NCBI GenBank assembly: GCA_022592445.1
Contig: JABYQR010000297.1
Span: 1 to 56,626 of the forward strand
Direction: 5' to 3'
Source: Cytidiella melzeri
Lineage: Eukaryota > Basidiomycota > Agaricomycetes > Polyporales > Irpicaceae
Length of the DNA stretch: 56,626 nucleotides
In this document: in pieces, positions 21,579-38,865 of the stretch
Layout of the letters: each line of letters opens with the position of its first letter
Position numbering within the stretch: position 1 is the first letter of the stretch
Notes under the pieces: model-generated
Seen by the model: only the letters and a program-made list of their open reading frames with translations
Databases searched by the model: none
What the model was told of the DNA's origin: nothing
Program-made: the position numbers and the translations under genes

Positions 21579-23294
21579 TTACACGATAGCTGCGCCCTTG
21601 TAGCTATCGCGCCTGCCAGGTTTGTTCCACTCAGGCTTGTTGTCATACGACGAGTCATCAACGTCCACCATTTCGTGAGACTCAACGGTGACGGTGATCT
21701 ACAACCGCGTTGTCAGAAGCAAATCGATGAAATTAGTAAAGTATTGCCACTCGCCTCAGGACGTGTCCTCGCGTTCTGTGTCGACAAATGGACGAATTCG
21801 GGCATCGGCGCAGACTATAGAAGTAAGAATGATTTGTCAGTCGTAACGTCTCATGGTCATGAGTGTAAGAGCGACACAAACCTTGCCACCCGTGTGTGCT
21901 GCCGACACCGCATCTCTCGTGTCCGTGTTGTTGAACTTCCACCCTGAGCGCGAATTGAGCGACGACATAAGGGAGTTAGTGTAGAGTTTGGCAAGGGGGA
22001 AGTTGAACGCAAGATGCCTGCGAATTGAAGCTTAGTATGGTTAGCAGTGCATGCCACATCAAGTAAACGTACACTCCAGTGGGCTGGAGATGATGTGTGA
22101 TTAGGGTTGACTCTACGGAACGGAACAGAGAGGATCACTTACAACGCCCAAGAACAGCGCAAGATCAACAATGGCCCAGACAGCTGTGATAGCCCCGTTT
22201 TGCACGGTCACTAAGTACACAGGTAAGGTTAACGTCAATGGAATGAAATTGTGTATCCTCACATCTTATGATCTTGTCCAGTACGTCGTCGGTGTGATTG
22301 AAACCTGTCTTGTGCTTCCTCTGACAGGCGGAAGTATCTCGTGTCAGCGTGGTCAGAGGTGCGGGCTGAATGAGCGCAAGGCTTACCAAATACCAAGTGA
22401 GAGAGCCCGAAATAGCTACGTCGCAGACGGCAGTCGATACGAGCCAAATGGAGCCGACCTGGTCGAACTTGTGAAAGTCTTGGAAATATTTGACATAATG
22501 GATGGCAATGGCAACTCCCAACCCTCCCACTAGCGATACGGACGTCAGTGTACGTTGGATAACGGGACTATATTCACGTACGCATTGACACGATCGACGT
22601 GATCACAATAAACGATGTAATCCACATGTTGCGAGTGAGGACAGCTACTCTCCAAGCGAAGAAAAGCTGACATGATGTACCGATGATGGCCTGCATATCT
22701 ACGTCAAGGCGTTGAACATGCCGAGAAAAGACGCGGGAACATACCACGAGTGCAGGATCTGTTCGGGGAGTATTTGAGCGAGGTTAGAAAGACGTCGTTG
22801 TTTGCCAATGTTACATACCAGTCGAAAGCTCTGTGAACCGAAATCAGACTATGCAAATATGATGCGCGAAGTGTCAACACGTACTCCAGTCTGCAACAGA
22901 AATAACTTGCAGGTCTCCTACAGATTATGAACTTAGTCTAGTGTTCCACCGAAAGCCACGGTCAGGGACTTGCCGAAGTTCAGGATAATGTCGTGGTAAA
23001 TCCAGTATATGTCAAATGCGCTGTTTAGCAGATCCATAAAAAGAAGCAAAAGAACCTGGGGAGGGAGATAGTGTCAGTATTTCCAGCGCAACGCCGTGAA
23101 GAACGACGAACGTAGAGTTTAATCCAGAGAGCATCCCTTGTCCGGTTTTCAGTGCCAGTGCAGACGAACGATGTGATCAAAATATCTTACTTTTTATACG
23201 TTGAGAAGTAGAAAAGGCATTGAGTGACCATTATTCCAAGCAGGAATATGTTCAGGAATATACCGATGAGGGCAGGTCCATGACTGCAATCCAT
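21579..23294 (-). CDS. DUF6534-domain multi-pass membrane protein, 323 aa, 14 exons
   Basis: Typical Agaricomycete DUF6534 protein, function unknown; predicted seven-helix-like. Exons (high to low): 23294-23191, 23136-23112, 23055-22950, 22890-22885, 22830-22819, 22758-22745, 22690-22582, 22529-22387, 22320-22263, 22210-22143, 22083-22073, 22017-21882, 21814-21755, 21698-21579; the sum is 324 codons in phase. Starts MDCSHGPALIGIFLNIFLLG, has FMDLLNSAFDIYWIYHDII, LSTDPALV and CQLFFAWRVAVL. The DUF6534 domain runs from STAVCDVAISGSLTWYL through KTGFNHTDDVLDKIIRLTVQ to PLAKLYTNSLMSSLNSR. The tail is hydrophilic. Four exons are 6-14 nt and the last intron is GC-AG (21754-21699). An alternative ATG at 23356 could not be joined in phase. 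Confidence 0.85.
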
Positions 23295-24491
23295 CAGCAC
23301 TTGAAGCTACACTGTTAGAGGTAAGGATAACTCACGCAGCCTCTGCGGGATTCATCTTCGCCCTTTTTTTTTCCAGTGGACCCTCGGCTAGTCAAAACTC
23401 GCCCACAAGATTAACAAGGACAGGGGACGTAAAGAGGGGTGGTTGCGGTGAGTAGCCTTCTCCAGACGCAAACGGAGGTGCCTCACGTCGACGTCTTTGC
23501 CAAAGCACAGCTAAGAGGTATAAGTACACAGAATATCACAGCGCGGGAAAGGGGACACCGAGTAAAATGAATAGAAATCGTAGCTGCATCTAGGGACGCT
23601 GCGGCTCGGCTAAGGCAAAACAGACTTCTGGCTGTACAGGTCACTGTCGTGCGAGAACAGTCTTTCTTACCACATGATAAAAACCTTTCTATATGTCGCC
23701 ATGCCCATCAGACTCAAGACAACATCAGGCGAAGAGTACTGTGCTGTAATTTGCGCGTCGAGCCTGAGCGTTCTGTCCCAGATTTTAGCGGTTTTCACGG
23801 GTTTCCAAGACAAAAAGACGATCTTCCAGAATTTCCTGTTTTGCTGGACCAGATCTACAAATACTAGATCTCGGGCGCTCGCCGCAACTTCACGCTCTCC
23901 GCCACTTTTGCAGGATACTTGCGATACAGATATGGCCAAAATACGCCCCGAACGCCAGTCAGTTTCACTACTTCTTACTACGAATGTTTCGCCGCTGGTG
24001 CTGAACCTGGTGCATATTTTGCACCCCCCCCCCGCCTTGCCTCGTGACATTGCATCCGACTCCCGAGCCTACCCGTAACGCGTACAGTGGTTAAAATGTC
24101 GTAATGATTCAAGAGGGTTCCAGAGCTTGTACGCAAAAAATTCATGCTTCGGAGCAATTACGACACTTCTCGCGATTTTGGGGGTCCTCGAGAGCCGCTC
24201 TTACGGTCTCGGACATAGGACTGTCTGAGAATTGTTTAGACTCGCCAGCCAATCCGACTGAAGCAAAAGAGACGCCAGCTAGACTGTGTGTCTTGGATCG
24301 GATATCATTCGAAGTACAGTACATGTGGACTGCTGTGTACTTAGTGCAAGAGGACCACTTCGTTTCTGATACAAGCAGTTCGCACACCATGGTCCATGAC
24401 GAGAAGTAATATATGGTTACATTTTTCACGCTAACTTTATATGTATAGAGGCTAGCTAAAGTTGACCAGAGACAAACTCAGGTGCAGCTTC
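23295..24491. other. Intergenic, no gene recognised
   Basis: 1.2 kb. Overlapping open frames on both strands at 23667-24078 are mutually antisense and show no family resemblance. A C-run lies near 24027. The part next to 23294 is presumably the DUF6534 promoter. Confidence 0.4.
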
Positions 24492-27042
<2,551 letters not shown>

Positions 27043-27927
27043 ATTGCCAGGAGGTAAGCGAGAGATGTTAGACAGAAGGTTGGCTGTACCCCGTTCCTAT
27101 CGCTCTCCGCCATATATACTCGCGGTGGTTGTATCAGTGCAGCATCTAGGCCGATGTAATCCGGCTCATACTGAGCTGACCGATCTCTTTTTAGAATTCC
27201 ACGCCCTGGTAAATGGTTTTGTAGTTTGTCGCTAGCCGTTCCTTCAGTTTCAGCCATCCTCACCTTCTAGAGCGATCGTCTTGAATCCTTCTGAGTCAAA
27301 ATAATAGCATGTCAGCATTTGTATCGTTTCCAAAGCACCTCAGCTCAGCACCACGAGGCTACACGTGCAGGTGCTTGCGGGTCTAAAATCTGATTCAATG
27401 TGCCATGGAAACATAAGAGACACAGTCAGCGGAGAATTCTCATGACGGTAAGCTAACGCAGATATGATAACACCCGGCAATCCGATAGCTTCGCGATCGC
27501 AGCTCACAGCTGTTTAAGTCGTTGCACCGTGCCTCGGACGATGCCAGGTGCTGGCGTTCAAGTTCTGAACTCTGTGAAGCTCAGGCGTATCATTTCTGGG
27601 AATCACAAATTAGATTGACGATCAATGAGGCGATATAAGAACAGCAGCCAAACAGAATAGTATGCGCTCACTCGTGTTTTCGAGTATTTTTGCCGTCGAA
27701 TATAGGATGCTCAATAATGTCGTTCAGGTTGAAGAGGTGCCAGCCTGAGCGGGCGACATACTCTTTGTTTTGTGTTGTTTGCAAACAGTTACCTTTGTCA
27801 CGCGTAGTAGTCACAGAAATGTCACCTGGTCACCGTTTGTTGTCGCGGACGCCTCGTCACGTCGACCTCCTTCGCATTCGACGACGCGGTTGTCCGTAAC
27901 ATCCACTCCTTTCGTCACTTCTAGAGC
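27043..27927. promoter_or_regulatory. Divergent promoter region, alcohol oxidase (-) / septin (+)
   Basis: 885 bp between two divergent start codons. A minus-strand TATA-like GTATATATGG lies at about 27111-27120, some 70 bp before the oxidase ATG. No coding sequence recognised. Confidence 0.45.
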
Positions 27928-29432
27928 ATGTCCGCAGCATCCATCATGTCGGACGGCATTGGTATTGCTAATCTTCCCAACCAGGTACGTGTTCTTCGTC
28001 GGGGTTGTACACGACGCTGAGCGTTGACGTTTTGTTGGCAACCACAGAGACACAAGATTGTTGCCAAGCGTGGAGCTCACTTCACTATCATGGTCGTCGG
28101 TATGTTCTATGAATTCTGCAATGTGAACTCGCCCCAGTGCTCAGGCTCTGTCTTTACCAGGCGAGTCTGGTCTGGGCAAAACGACTCTTGTTAACACGCT
28201 CTTCTCCACCGAACTGTCACCCCCAAAATCATACTCTAAGCGTCACTACAAGCAACTGGACAAGCTTACTGAGGTAGAGATCATAAAGGCCGAACTTGAG
28301 GAAAAGCAGTTCAAGACTAAGCTTACTGTCATTGACTGCCCCGGATTTGGCGACTACGTGAACAACAGAGACTCGTGGGCACCGATTGTCGACTTCATTG
28401 ACGACCAGCATGAGGCATACATGAGGCAGGAGCAGCAGCCTCAGCGACAGGAAAAGATTGACTTGAGAGTTCATGCGTGTTTGTATTTTATCAGGCCTAC
28501 CGGGCACACGTAAGTTTCTCAGTTAATAGTCTCACAAACGAATTGACAACTTTGTTCCATTTCCAGCCTCAAACCGCTTGATATCGAAATCATGAAGCGT
28601 CTTGGCACGCGTGTCAACCTGATTCCTGTTATTGCTAAGGCGGACACGCTCACTCAAAACGACCTTGCACTCTTCAAGCAGCGCGTACGCTTTTTTTTGC
28701 GTTTTTGTGATATCATATGCAAGGCTTACGCTATTCCATAGATCCGCGAGGTAGTTGCTGCTCAAGGAATTCGTATCTACCAACCACCAGTTGACGCAGA
28801 TGACGAGGCTGCCGCAGAGCATGCTCGTATCCTGCAGGAGGCCGTGCCCTTCTCCATCATCGGTTCCACGGAAGATGTCACAACCCAAGACGGACGCACC
28901 GTCAAGGGTCGTGAGTACTTGTGGGGCGTCGCCGAAGGTATGTCGTACTTTTGAATCATCGAGTGTGGTGCATTTAGCTGATGCTTATGCAGTCGAGAAC
29001 GAAAATCACTGCGACTTCCGCAAGCTGCGCTCGCTCCTGATCCGTACTCACATGCTGGATCTAATCTCTACTACGGAGGAGCTCCACTACGAGAATTATA
29101 GGCAAGCGCAGATGGAGGTGCGCAAGTTTGGCGAGCAAAAGCCGCGCAAGTTCGAGAATCCGAAGTTCAAGGAAGAGGAGGAGGCCCTTCGCAAGCGCTT
29201 CACGGAGCAGGTCAAAGCGGAGGAAGCCAGGTTCAGGCAATGGGAACAGCATGCAAGTGTTTCAAAATTTACGAATTTGACTTTACTCTGACAAGCTGTC
29301 GTCCTGTAGCTTATTCAAGAGCGAGACAGGCTCAACAAAGACCTCGAGTTGGCTCACAGCGCGATCAAAGCGCTCGAAGCCGAACTGGACAACTTGCAAG
29401 CTGGCTATGGCCGTGGCACCAACAGGCGATAA
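27928..29432 (+). CDS. CDC12: Septin, Cdc12/AspC class
   Basis: GTP-binding filament protein of the septin ring at septa and growth sites. Seven exons (27928-27984, 28048-28099, 28161-28509, 28567-28684, 28742-28937, 28993-29252, 29310-29432) join to 384 residues in phase. The P-loop GESGLGKTT starts at residue 37, switch [13 protein letters not shown] and the specificity motif AKAD are present, and the septin-unique element is near [32 protein letters not shown] and [11 protein letters not shown] resemble Cdc12 rather than Cdc3, Cdc10 or Cdc11. The C-terminal 100 residues form a coiled coil. The last intron begins GC (CAT|GCAAGT, 29253) and ends at 29309. Confidence 0.92.
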
Positions 29433-30056
29433 GCGAACGATTTCAACTTTCTTACTCCTATCTTACTGCTATTTCGTGCGAAACGAGCTCGATTCTATCC
29501 TTGCACTCGTATACCCTTTCCTGCTTTAGTACTCCGCCTTCCCTCAGCTGTTTTGATCTCACGACCGTTTCGCTGCGCGGGCAGTAATGGCTTGTCACTC
29601 CTTTGGATTACTTAGTCTCTCCGGATAATATATGCATGTTTGTGGCTGTAGAAGGAAACTCATCTCATAAGTGGGGTCAATATCTCGACGAGACAGGTTC
29701 AAGACGCATTTTTACAACATACGGTGGCGCTCGCTCCTCTTCGCTTTCACTGTTCGTCACTGAGGAACTCCTGCACTTATGTCGCAAGTGATTGTGAGCG
29801 GTGGTTTGAAGGCATTGTTGTTTATAAAAAATCATATATGCTTAAGTGTGTTCTACACCCCCTCCAACAAAGCAATGGAGCGCAGTTCGGCGCACGCATC
29901 TAGACGCAGATACTTTCCATCACGATGACAGAATCAGAATGTGGCTTGAGGGTGTTTATGCTATCGATAATACTGTAGTTATAGTGTTGGGTGCAGTGTT
30001 ACAGAATAGTTTACATCATAGTATATAATCATGTTCAGCTACTACTCGTTGCATAC
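29433..30056. other. Convergent 3' intergenic region
   Basis: 624 bp between the septin stop and the MetRS stop; AT-rich near 29825-30050. Nothing beyond 3' UTR-like sequence recognised. Confidence 0.45.
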
Positions 30057-32857
30057 TTACAACACCTGCTGCTTCTGTAACTCTGCCAGCTCCAGCTTCA
30101 ACTTCTTCAACTCGTCTACCGCCGCGGAAATCTCCTTTTCCACCTCCTCGCTCTTCGGTTTCGCCTTCAGATCCCTTACAACCTGCCCTTTATCCGCCAC
30201 TTTCTGCTCCCACGCGAGTACCTCTGCACTCTTCGGACCTGCCTCAGCACTCGCGGCGGTCGAAGCAGCCGCTGCTTTATCCGCCGCCTTCTTCAACGCA
30301 GCTGCCTTACGCTTCGACATGCCCGGGACAACGTGTGTAGCATCGGGGCTCGGTTCGGCAGCTGCTTCCGCAGGCTTGTTGCCACCAAACTTCTCTCTCC
30401 AGACATCAGCCATCTTCTCGTCAATCTTCTTGAACAAGTGTTCCGGCGTGCCGATGTGGTGTCCGCCGAGAATGTCGTTGGCAAAGACGTCTGGCACAGC
30501 GCGTGCGGGAGCGTTCAGCTGTTCGAGGATGGAGTCTGAGGTCTCGGGCATGAAGGGGTGGACGACGACTGAGAGAACGTAAATGAGATTGACGGCGCGG
30601 GCAACGACACGGGCACAGCGTTTTGGGTCGGAGGTTAGCAGAGCCTTGTTCAGGCCGGAGGATTGTAGGTAGAGGTTGCCACGAGCGGAGAGCGCCATGA
30701 CGGTTTGCAGGCCTGAACGGAGCTTGGCGTACTCCATGCCATCGACGTATTCCTTCAGCAGCTTGTTGATTTCTGTGATGAACTCTGCGTCCGCTGCGTC
30801 TTCGGGAGAATATGGTCCCGGGATGTCGTCGTTCTCGGGAATGACGCTATCGTAAACAGCTGAGACGAACTTGAGCGTCCGATTGATGAAGTTGCCAAAA
30901 CTAGGAAGCTGGTCAACACAGATTTATCGCTGGTGCGAGGAAGAGAACGCATACTTGTTTAGCAAGATGTTGTTGTTAGCTGCAATCTGCTCGCATGTCA
31001 GAAGTCTGTAGTTGACCAAACAAAACGTAACATACACAATCCGCCCAGGAGAACATGGCGTCTGCAGTTTCCGGTCTTGTTGAGAGAAGGTAGTATCGCC
31101 AGACAGACGCCGGAATGCCGGTTTCTTTAGCAGCGGGCCCAAACACGCCGCGATTATGGCTCTTGGAGAACTTGCCTCCCTCGTAATTCAAGTACTCTGA
31201 AACTCTGTTAGCCTTGATGACGTGTACATGTTCGACATGAGTGTACCTGTCGTAGAAAGATGATGCAGCATGGTCCAAGGGCGGCCGTCGGCAAGTAGCA
31301 TAGAGGGGAAGAAGATTGTGTGGAAGTAGACATTGTCTTTGCCCATAAACTGGAAGAGCCGGACGTTATCGTTGTCAAACCACCATTGCTTCCATTCAGG
31401 CGTATAGTTAGCCGTGATACTTGGATAACCAATTGGGGCATCGAACTGCAATCTGGTCAATCCTCACACTTGCCACGAAGCTCTGTATCTTACCCAGACA
31501 TCTGCGAGAACATTGTCAGATCACCAAGGTTTGGCAATGTGAGAAACAAGGACTCACAAAGTACCTTGCCCTTCATGCTCTGGTCTTCATCGTCGTCTCT
31601 GACAGGAACAGGTACGCCCCACGTAAGATCTCTTGTTAGTGGACTGGGACGCAATCCGCTTTTCAGACGGGAGTCAATCAGTTCGCCGTCTGCGTTGATG
31701 ACCGAATTAGGCGACCAGCTGCCTTTCTTATAGGACTCCTTGATCCATTCCTCCGTTTTCATCTGGATTTTGTCAAGGGCGAGGTACGTGTGAACAGTCT
31801 CCCGAGGGATGACCTTGTGTTCCTTGCTTATAAGACACCTTGGGTTGATGAGCTCGATGGCGTCCAGGGTTTTTCCGCAAAGGTCGCACTGGTCGCCTCG
31901 CGCATCCTATGATTTTTGTGAGTAAAAGTGATGCTGCAGAGATGCGAGGATCACCGACGTCAGAGCCGCAGTGTGGGCATGTCCCTTCCACAAAACGATC
32001 CGCTAAGAATCTGAACGGATGTCAGTTCAGATGTTTGTGCTTGGTGTATGACAGCTGACTTTTCGCATCCGGAACAGTACGTCTGCTCTTTCGACTGCTT
32101 GACCAGATAGCCATTCCGACCAATATTCGTGTAAATTTCCTGGCTGATTCTGAACAACGAAGCAAATCATTAGTAGAGAATTTATCACGATTACAGATCA
32201 CTCACTCTGTATGCGCCGGGGTCGATGTTCGACCAAAGTAGTCAAACCTAAAGCACAACTAAGACTACAAAGCAAAATATCGGAGAACGATGCGACGCAC
32301 GAAAGCTGGAACCAATTGTACGTTGCTACATGTAACGCGTTGTACTTGTCGCATAGCTCGCGAGGAGTCAGTCCCTCCTTGAGTGCTTGCGTCTCGGTTG
32401 CAGTGCCATATTCATCTGTACCGCAAACATAAAGCGTCCTGTGATTTCGGGTACCTAGTTGATGCTTAATGATCAAGCCTGGCGCAGTCAGCTAGAGAAC
32501 GCACGGTTGTATCTATCAGAGGAAATTAGTGGCCAGTGCGATTGGAGGATAAGACGCGTACCGTGCAAAGACATCTGCGCTCAAAGTACTTCCGATGATG
32601 TTTCCTGCAATGACAGCACGTAAACGGCTAGCTGAGACCAAGCAAACGCACAAGCTATACCAAGATGAGGAACATTGTTGCAGTACGGCAGCGCAGACGT
32701 GATTAGTACGTTGCGTTCACCCTTCACTGGGAGACTGGATATAGGAGTGTGAGTGCCGAGTAGACGAGCAGATCACCCGACTACAAACTCACATGACCTC
32801 ACCAGGCTTGGGAATGTAGCGCAGGACACCTTCAGCCTCACGTATTCTCTGAGCCAT
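30057..32857 (-). CDS. MES1: Methionyl-tRNA synthetase, cytosolic
   Basis: Class I synthetase charging tRNA-Met. Starts [20 protein letters not shown] (32857), then [19 protein letters not shown] after the first intron, where HLGN is the HIGH signature. [15 protein letters not shown] follows, then zinc-binding pairs ([25 protein letters not shown]), [21 protein letters not shown] and the KMSKS-equivalent GGKFSKSHN. The anticodon-binding helical domain includes [11 protein letters not shown] and [15 protein letters not shown]-terminal WHEP-like helical extension (after [13 protein letters not shown]) ends the protein at 30057. There are about ten introns, mostly 50-70 nt. It has no N-terminal GST-like domain and is shorter there than human MARS1. 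Confidence 0.93.
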
Positions 32858-33349
32858 TGTGATTTGTATGAGCGTAGGAGAGCGTAAAGAAGAGGGAGGG
32901 TTTGAAGAGAGCTGCTGGTGGCGATGTAAGGCAATCGATAGTATATGAGCGTCCTGAAGCAAGGTGACTCACGTCGACTAGAAAAGCGGGTATTCCACCA
33001 CTCTCTCAAGCACTTACGAGCTTCAATGCGTCCAAGATACAACGGAGGTAATTCAAGGACGAGTAGAGAGTATATGCCAGCCACCAACTTGATAGAATAT
33101 CTTTCGTAACTTGAATCTCCAGCTCCTAACTTATAACAGAGCAGCTCATCAGGCGCCCAGTGCCCGCTAGGCTGCCTCGGTGTTTGCCGAAACACCATCA
33201 AACTCACCAAACTCTAATTTTCACTCCAATCCACACAACCACAACCAAAGCCCTCTGGGTGAGTAGTAGCCGTGGCTGCGCGAACGTGCTCAAACTGCCT
33301 GCTAACCATAATCAATAGTCACCATCTGACTCTCCAAGCAAACTTCAGG
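32858..33349. promoter_or_regulatory. Divergent promoter region, MetRS (-) / RPS20 (+)
   Basis: About 490 bp separating two translation genes transcribed away from each other. CT-rich stretches on the RPS20 side (e.g. CTCTAATTTTCACTCCAATC) fit ribosomal-protein promoters or 5' UTRs. The RPS20 5' UTR probably contains an intron (GTGAGT at 33259; acceptor before the ATG), not proven. Confidence 0.45.
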
Positions 33350-33905
33350 ATGAGTTACGTCGCCAAGGGTGAAAAGGAGTACGACGCTACCGGCGCCCCC
33401 GTCCCCAACGCCAAAATCCATAAGATCCGCATCACCCTTACGAGCAGCAATGTCCAGAACCTCGAAAAGTGTGAGTAATACCTTGGGAGTTTTGTGGGGT
33501 GTGGTGAAGCTGAGCGGCGAGGATTGCGCTCAGTCTCCAGTGACTTGATCAACCGTGCCAAGGACAAGCAGCTCCGTGTCAAGGGTCCCGTCCGTCTCCC
33601 CACCAAGGTTCTCAAGATCACCACTCGTAAGACTGTACGTGGACTCAATTTGTTAGCTTTCATCTTCCTTGCTCACCTCTCTCTCTAGCCTTGCGGTGAG
33701 GGTTCCAAAACCTGGGACCGTTATGAGCTCAAGATCCACAAGCGTCTCATCGACCTCCACTCTTCCAGTGAGATCGTCAAGCAGATCGTGCGTATACGAC
33801 CCTGACACTTTTCTGTTGCCTTTCTGTACTCACATCGCAATACTATTGTAGACCAGCATCAGCTTGGAGCCCGGCGTCGAGGTAGAGGTGACCATCTCCG
33901 GATAA
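33350..33905 (+). CDS. RPS20: 40S ribosomal protein S20 (uS10)
   Basis: Small-subunit protein of the head of the 40S subunit. Exons 33350-33470, 33534-33634, 33689-33787 and 33852-33905 join to 124 residues in phase. Conserved stretches: [57 protein letters not shown] and [16 protein letters not shown]. Length is as expected (about 119-124). The N-terminus [15 protein letters not shown] is fungal-specific. Confidence 0.95.
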
Positions 33906-34605
33906 ACACGCTGTGTCAGTGGTTACGACCTGTTACCTTCTCATGCTTTCGTGAATGCCACGCTGTATCGCACAGTATCCTGAAATCGCGTGATTGTAAG
34001 ATGTCTAAGAACATTACTAATGTAAAAACGGACGGTAGGACACAAACTTGAAGACACAGCATGTACAGATGCGTCGGACAGCAGATGTTTCGGGATTAAG
34101 AGCGTGTGGTAGCTGCAGGCCAACCAGGGCTAGAAAGCTGCAATAACAAAGAAGAGCTAGTGGGATGTGAGAACAACTATTTGAGAACAAGCAAAGCGAA
34201 CAGTGATAGGGAGGACGAGGCGCAGAGCAAATGGTTGCGATGGATGTCGATAACGCGACAAAGGAGGTGATTTTAGGGACAAGGACAGGGCTTAAAGTGG
34301 ATTACGTTGTGTGTGTATGAAAACAAAGGTAGTTTGAGAAGAGAAGAAATTCAAAAAAGCATTATTGCGCTAGTACGTAGAGCGAAGATGAGGCAAAGAT
34401 GTAATGCTGAAGTGCAAAGCGAGGCGATGACGATATACGACGGATAGATTGGGGCAAAGAAACAGCAGTTTTGTATCGAGAGCTGAGAACTACGGACGGA
34501 GGAGTAGGTAGATGTTGGGAGTAGAGCATACGAGCGTATGAGTCGAGGGGACAACGAAAGCCAGATAACGACGAGTTTTGAGAGGTGGCCAGCACGTAGC
34601 TAACC
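33906..34605. other. Convergent 3' intergenic region
   Basis: 700 bp between the RPS20 and forkhead stop codons. Short open frames exist on the minus strand (34362-34745), but they overlap the forkhead 3' end and look like chance. No RNA gene recognised. Confidence 0.4.
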
Positions 34606-37371
<2,766 letters not shown>

Positions 37372-38539
37372 GCTTGGGAATGGGAGGGACCCACAATGCC
37401 AAATTGGAGGTGCACAGAGGGAGGAAGTGTGACGGCCGGGCGCTGTCCCGAGGGCGGGAAAAGCAGTCGCTCAGCAAACAGCAAAACAGCCATTTGTATG
37501 CATCTGTGGGTCCACACACAAACACCATTTTCAGCGCACGAACCCGTGACCGTTTCAGCGGACAACAGTCGTCTGAAATCACTCTGCACTGCATGCACAA
37601 CGACGTTGGTGGCCCGACTGCAATGTTTCGTAGCATGCATGTGCCACAAAGCAAGCGTTGTGAAATGGCGGGATGCGCACATCACATCACGCTACGCTTG
37701 CGCTGCAAACAAAGCAATAAGCAACGCTCGGAATGCTTAATCTGATGCTTCACTTGCCTTGATCTCATGCGGGACGACCTACATTCGTGTATTTCTGTGG
37801 GCCATAGCCGTGGCCGAACCACACAGATTCTGCACAATGAGTTCGTTTTGGCTCGAACAAATAAGCTTCGCGGAAGCATTATTGGCGCCCGGATTGGCCT
37901 CCTACTACACACCAGAATCGTTGGCCATAGTACAATAGTTAATATACCGTCCTTGAGAAGCACATCGATTTCACACAAAGCTCTGCTTTATCCCCTGCGA
38001 CTCGTTTGCTTTGTTGTCTGTGATACAAGTCTGTCATAGGTTATCACACAGATTCCGTTTCCCGATCCCCTACTCACCAGTAATGACTCTCGCACGGTCC
38101 CATCCATCACGTCTATTGGTTGACACAATTTGCCATTAAATTCGAGAGTGAATACAGCCTATGTGAGAGACATTGAAGACCTAGAGCATACTCTAGTAAC
38201 GCTCAAAAAACCCCTCTTGCACGGCCCATTATTCCAACAACGACGGTCGAGTAGACCAAAAGTGGTCCTCTACAATGTCACAGTGCATGAGAGAGACCGC
38301 CGTCCGTGGTTTCGATCCGCGTTTCTTCGTTGTAACCGTGACGTCTATGTCGACAGGCGCGTCGAGAGACATGAGCTGACAGAGACAAGCTCAATACATG
38401 AACACCCTGCTGTCAACTCTTAAAGCGGCGCACCTGTCCTCTCACTAGGACACTCCCTTTCCTATACCGTTCAGCAACGTTGTTGTAGTTGATCCCAAAC
38501 CGCGAGAACAAGATCTCGTGCTTAGACTTCGCAACGGTG
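37372..38539. other. Intergenic, forkhead upstream region
   Basis: 1.17 kb. An out-of-frame minus ORF (36786-37685) overlaps the forkhead exons and is a shadow. A 97-codon plus ORF at 38130-38423 has no recognisable domain. Nothing else supported. Confidence 0.35.
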
Positions 38540-38586
38540 CCTATATATTACAAACTAATAGTATTACTATTACGATCGCCGCTAGT
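38540..38586 (+). repeat. Short dispersed repeat, copy A
   Basis: Starts CCTATATATTACAAACT and ends TATTACTATTACG...CGCCGCTAGT. Nearly the same 45-47 bp recurs at 39789-39834, and the TATTACTATT core with its flank occurs inverted at 40220-40245. Confidence 0.7.
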
Positions 38587-38649
38587 GGCTGCAATTTTTC
38601 ATCCCATTATGGTAACTCGCGCCTTTCGAACATTCTTCACGTGACAACT

Positions 38650-38865
38650 GACGCTGGCTGATGGACTGTCAACAACTCCCGCGTTTCGCTCTCTCGCCTC
38701 CTTCTCTGCTCGCCACCGTCAACAACTCCCGCAACTCCCGCGTCTTGCTCTCTCGCCTCCTTCTCTGCTCGCCACCATACCCCCCCCGGTTTCACCATAC
38801 ACCCTCTCGCCTCCTTCTCTGCTCGCCACCATACCCCCCCGGTTTCACCATACACCACGCTACAT
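38650..38865 (+). repeat. CT-rich minisatellite
   Basis: Units of about 50-60 bp around CTCTCGCCTCCTTCTCTGCT: four copies between 38689 and 38830, alternating with CCACCGTCAACAACTCCCGC or CCACCATACCCCCCC blocks. Strong pyrimidine bias on the plus strand. Confidence 0.8.

Noticed and set aside
23667..24078. Overlapping ORFs of about 130 codons on both strands
   Set aside because: Mutually antisense, no domain, no splice partners; probably chance.
28755..29291. 178-codon plus ORF across the septin introns
   Set aside because: Read-through of introns partly in the septin frame; the spliced model explains it.
30031..30582. 183-codon plus-strand Ser/Ala/Phe-rich ORF
   Set aside because: Antisense shadow of the MetRS C-terminal extension; no family resemblance.
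32773..33210. 145-codon minus ORF between MetRS and RPS20
   Set aside because: Overlaps the MetRS first exon and its promoter in another frame; no family match.
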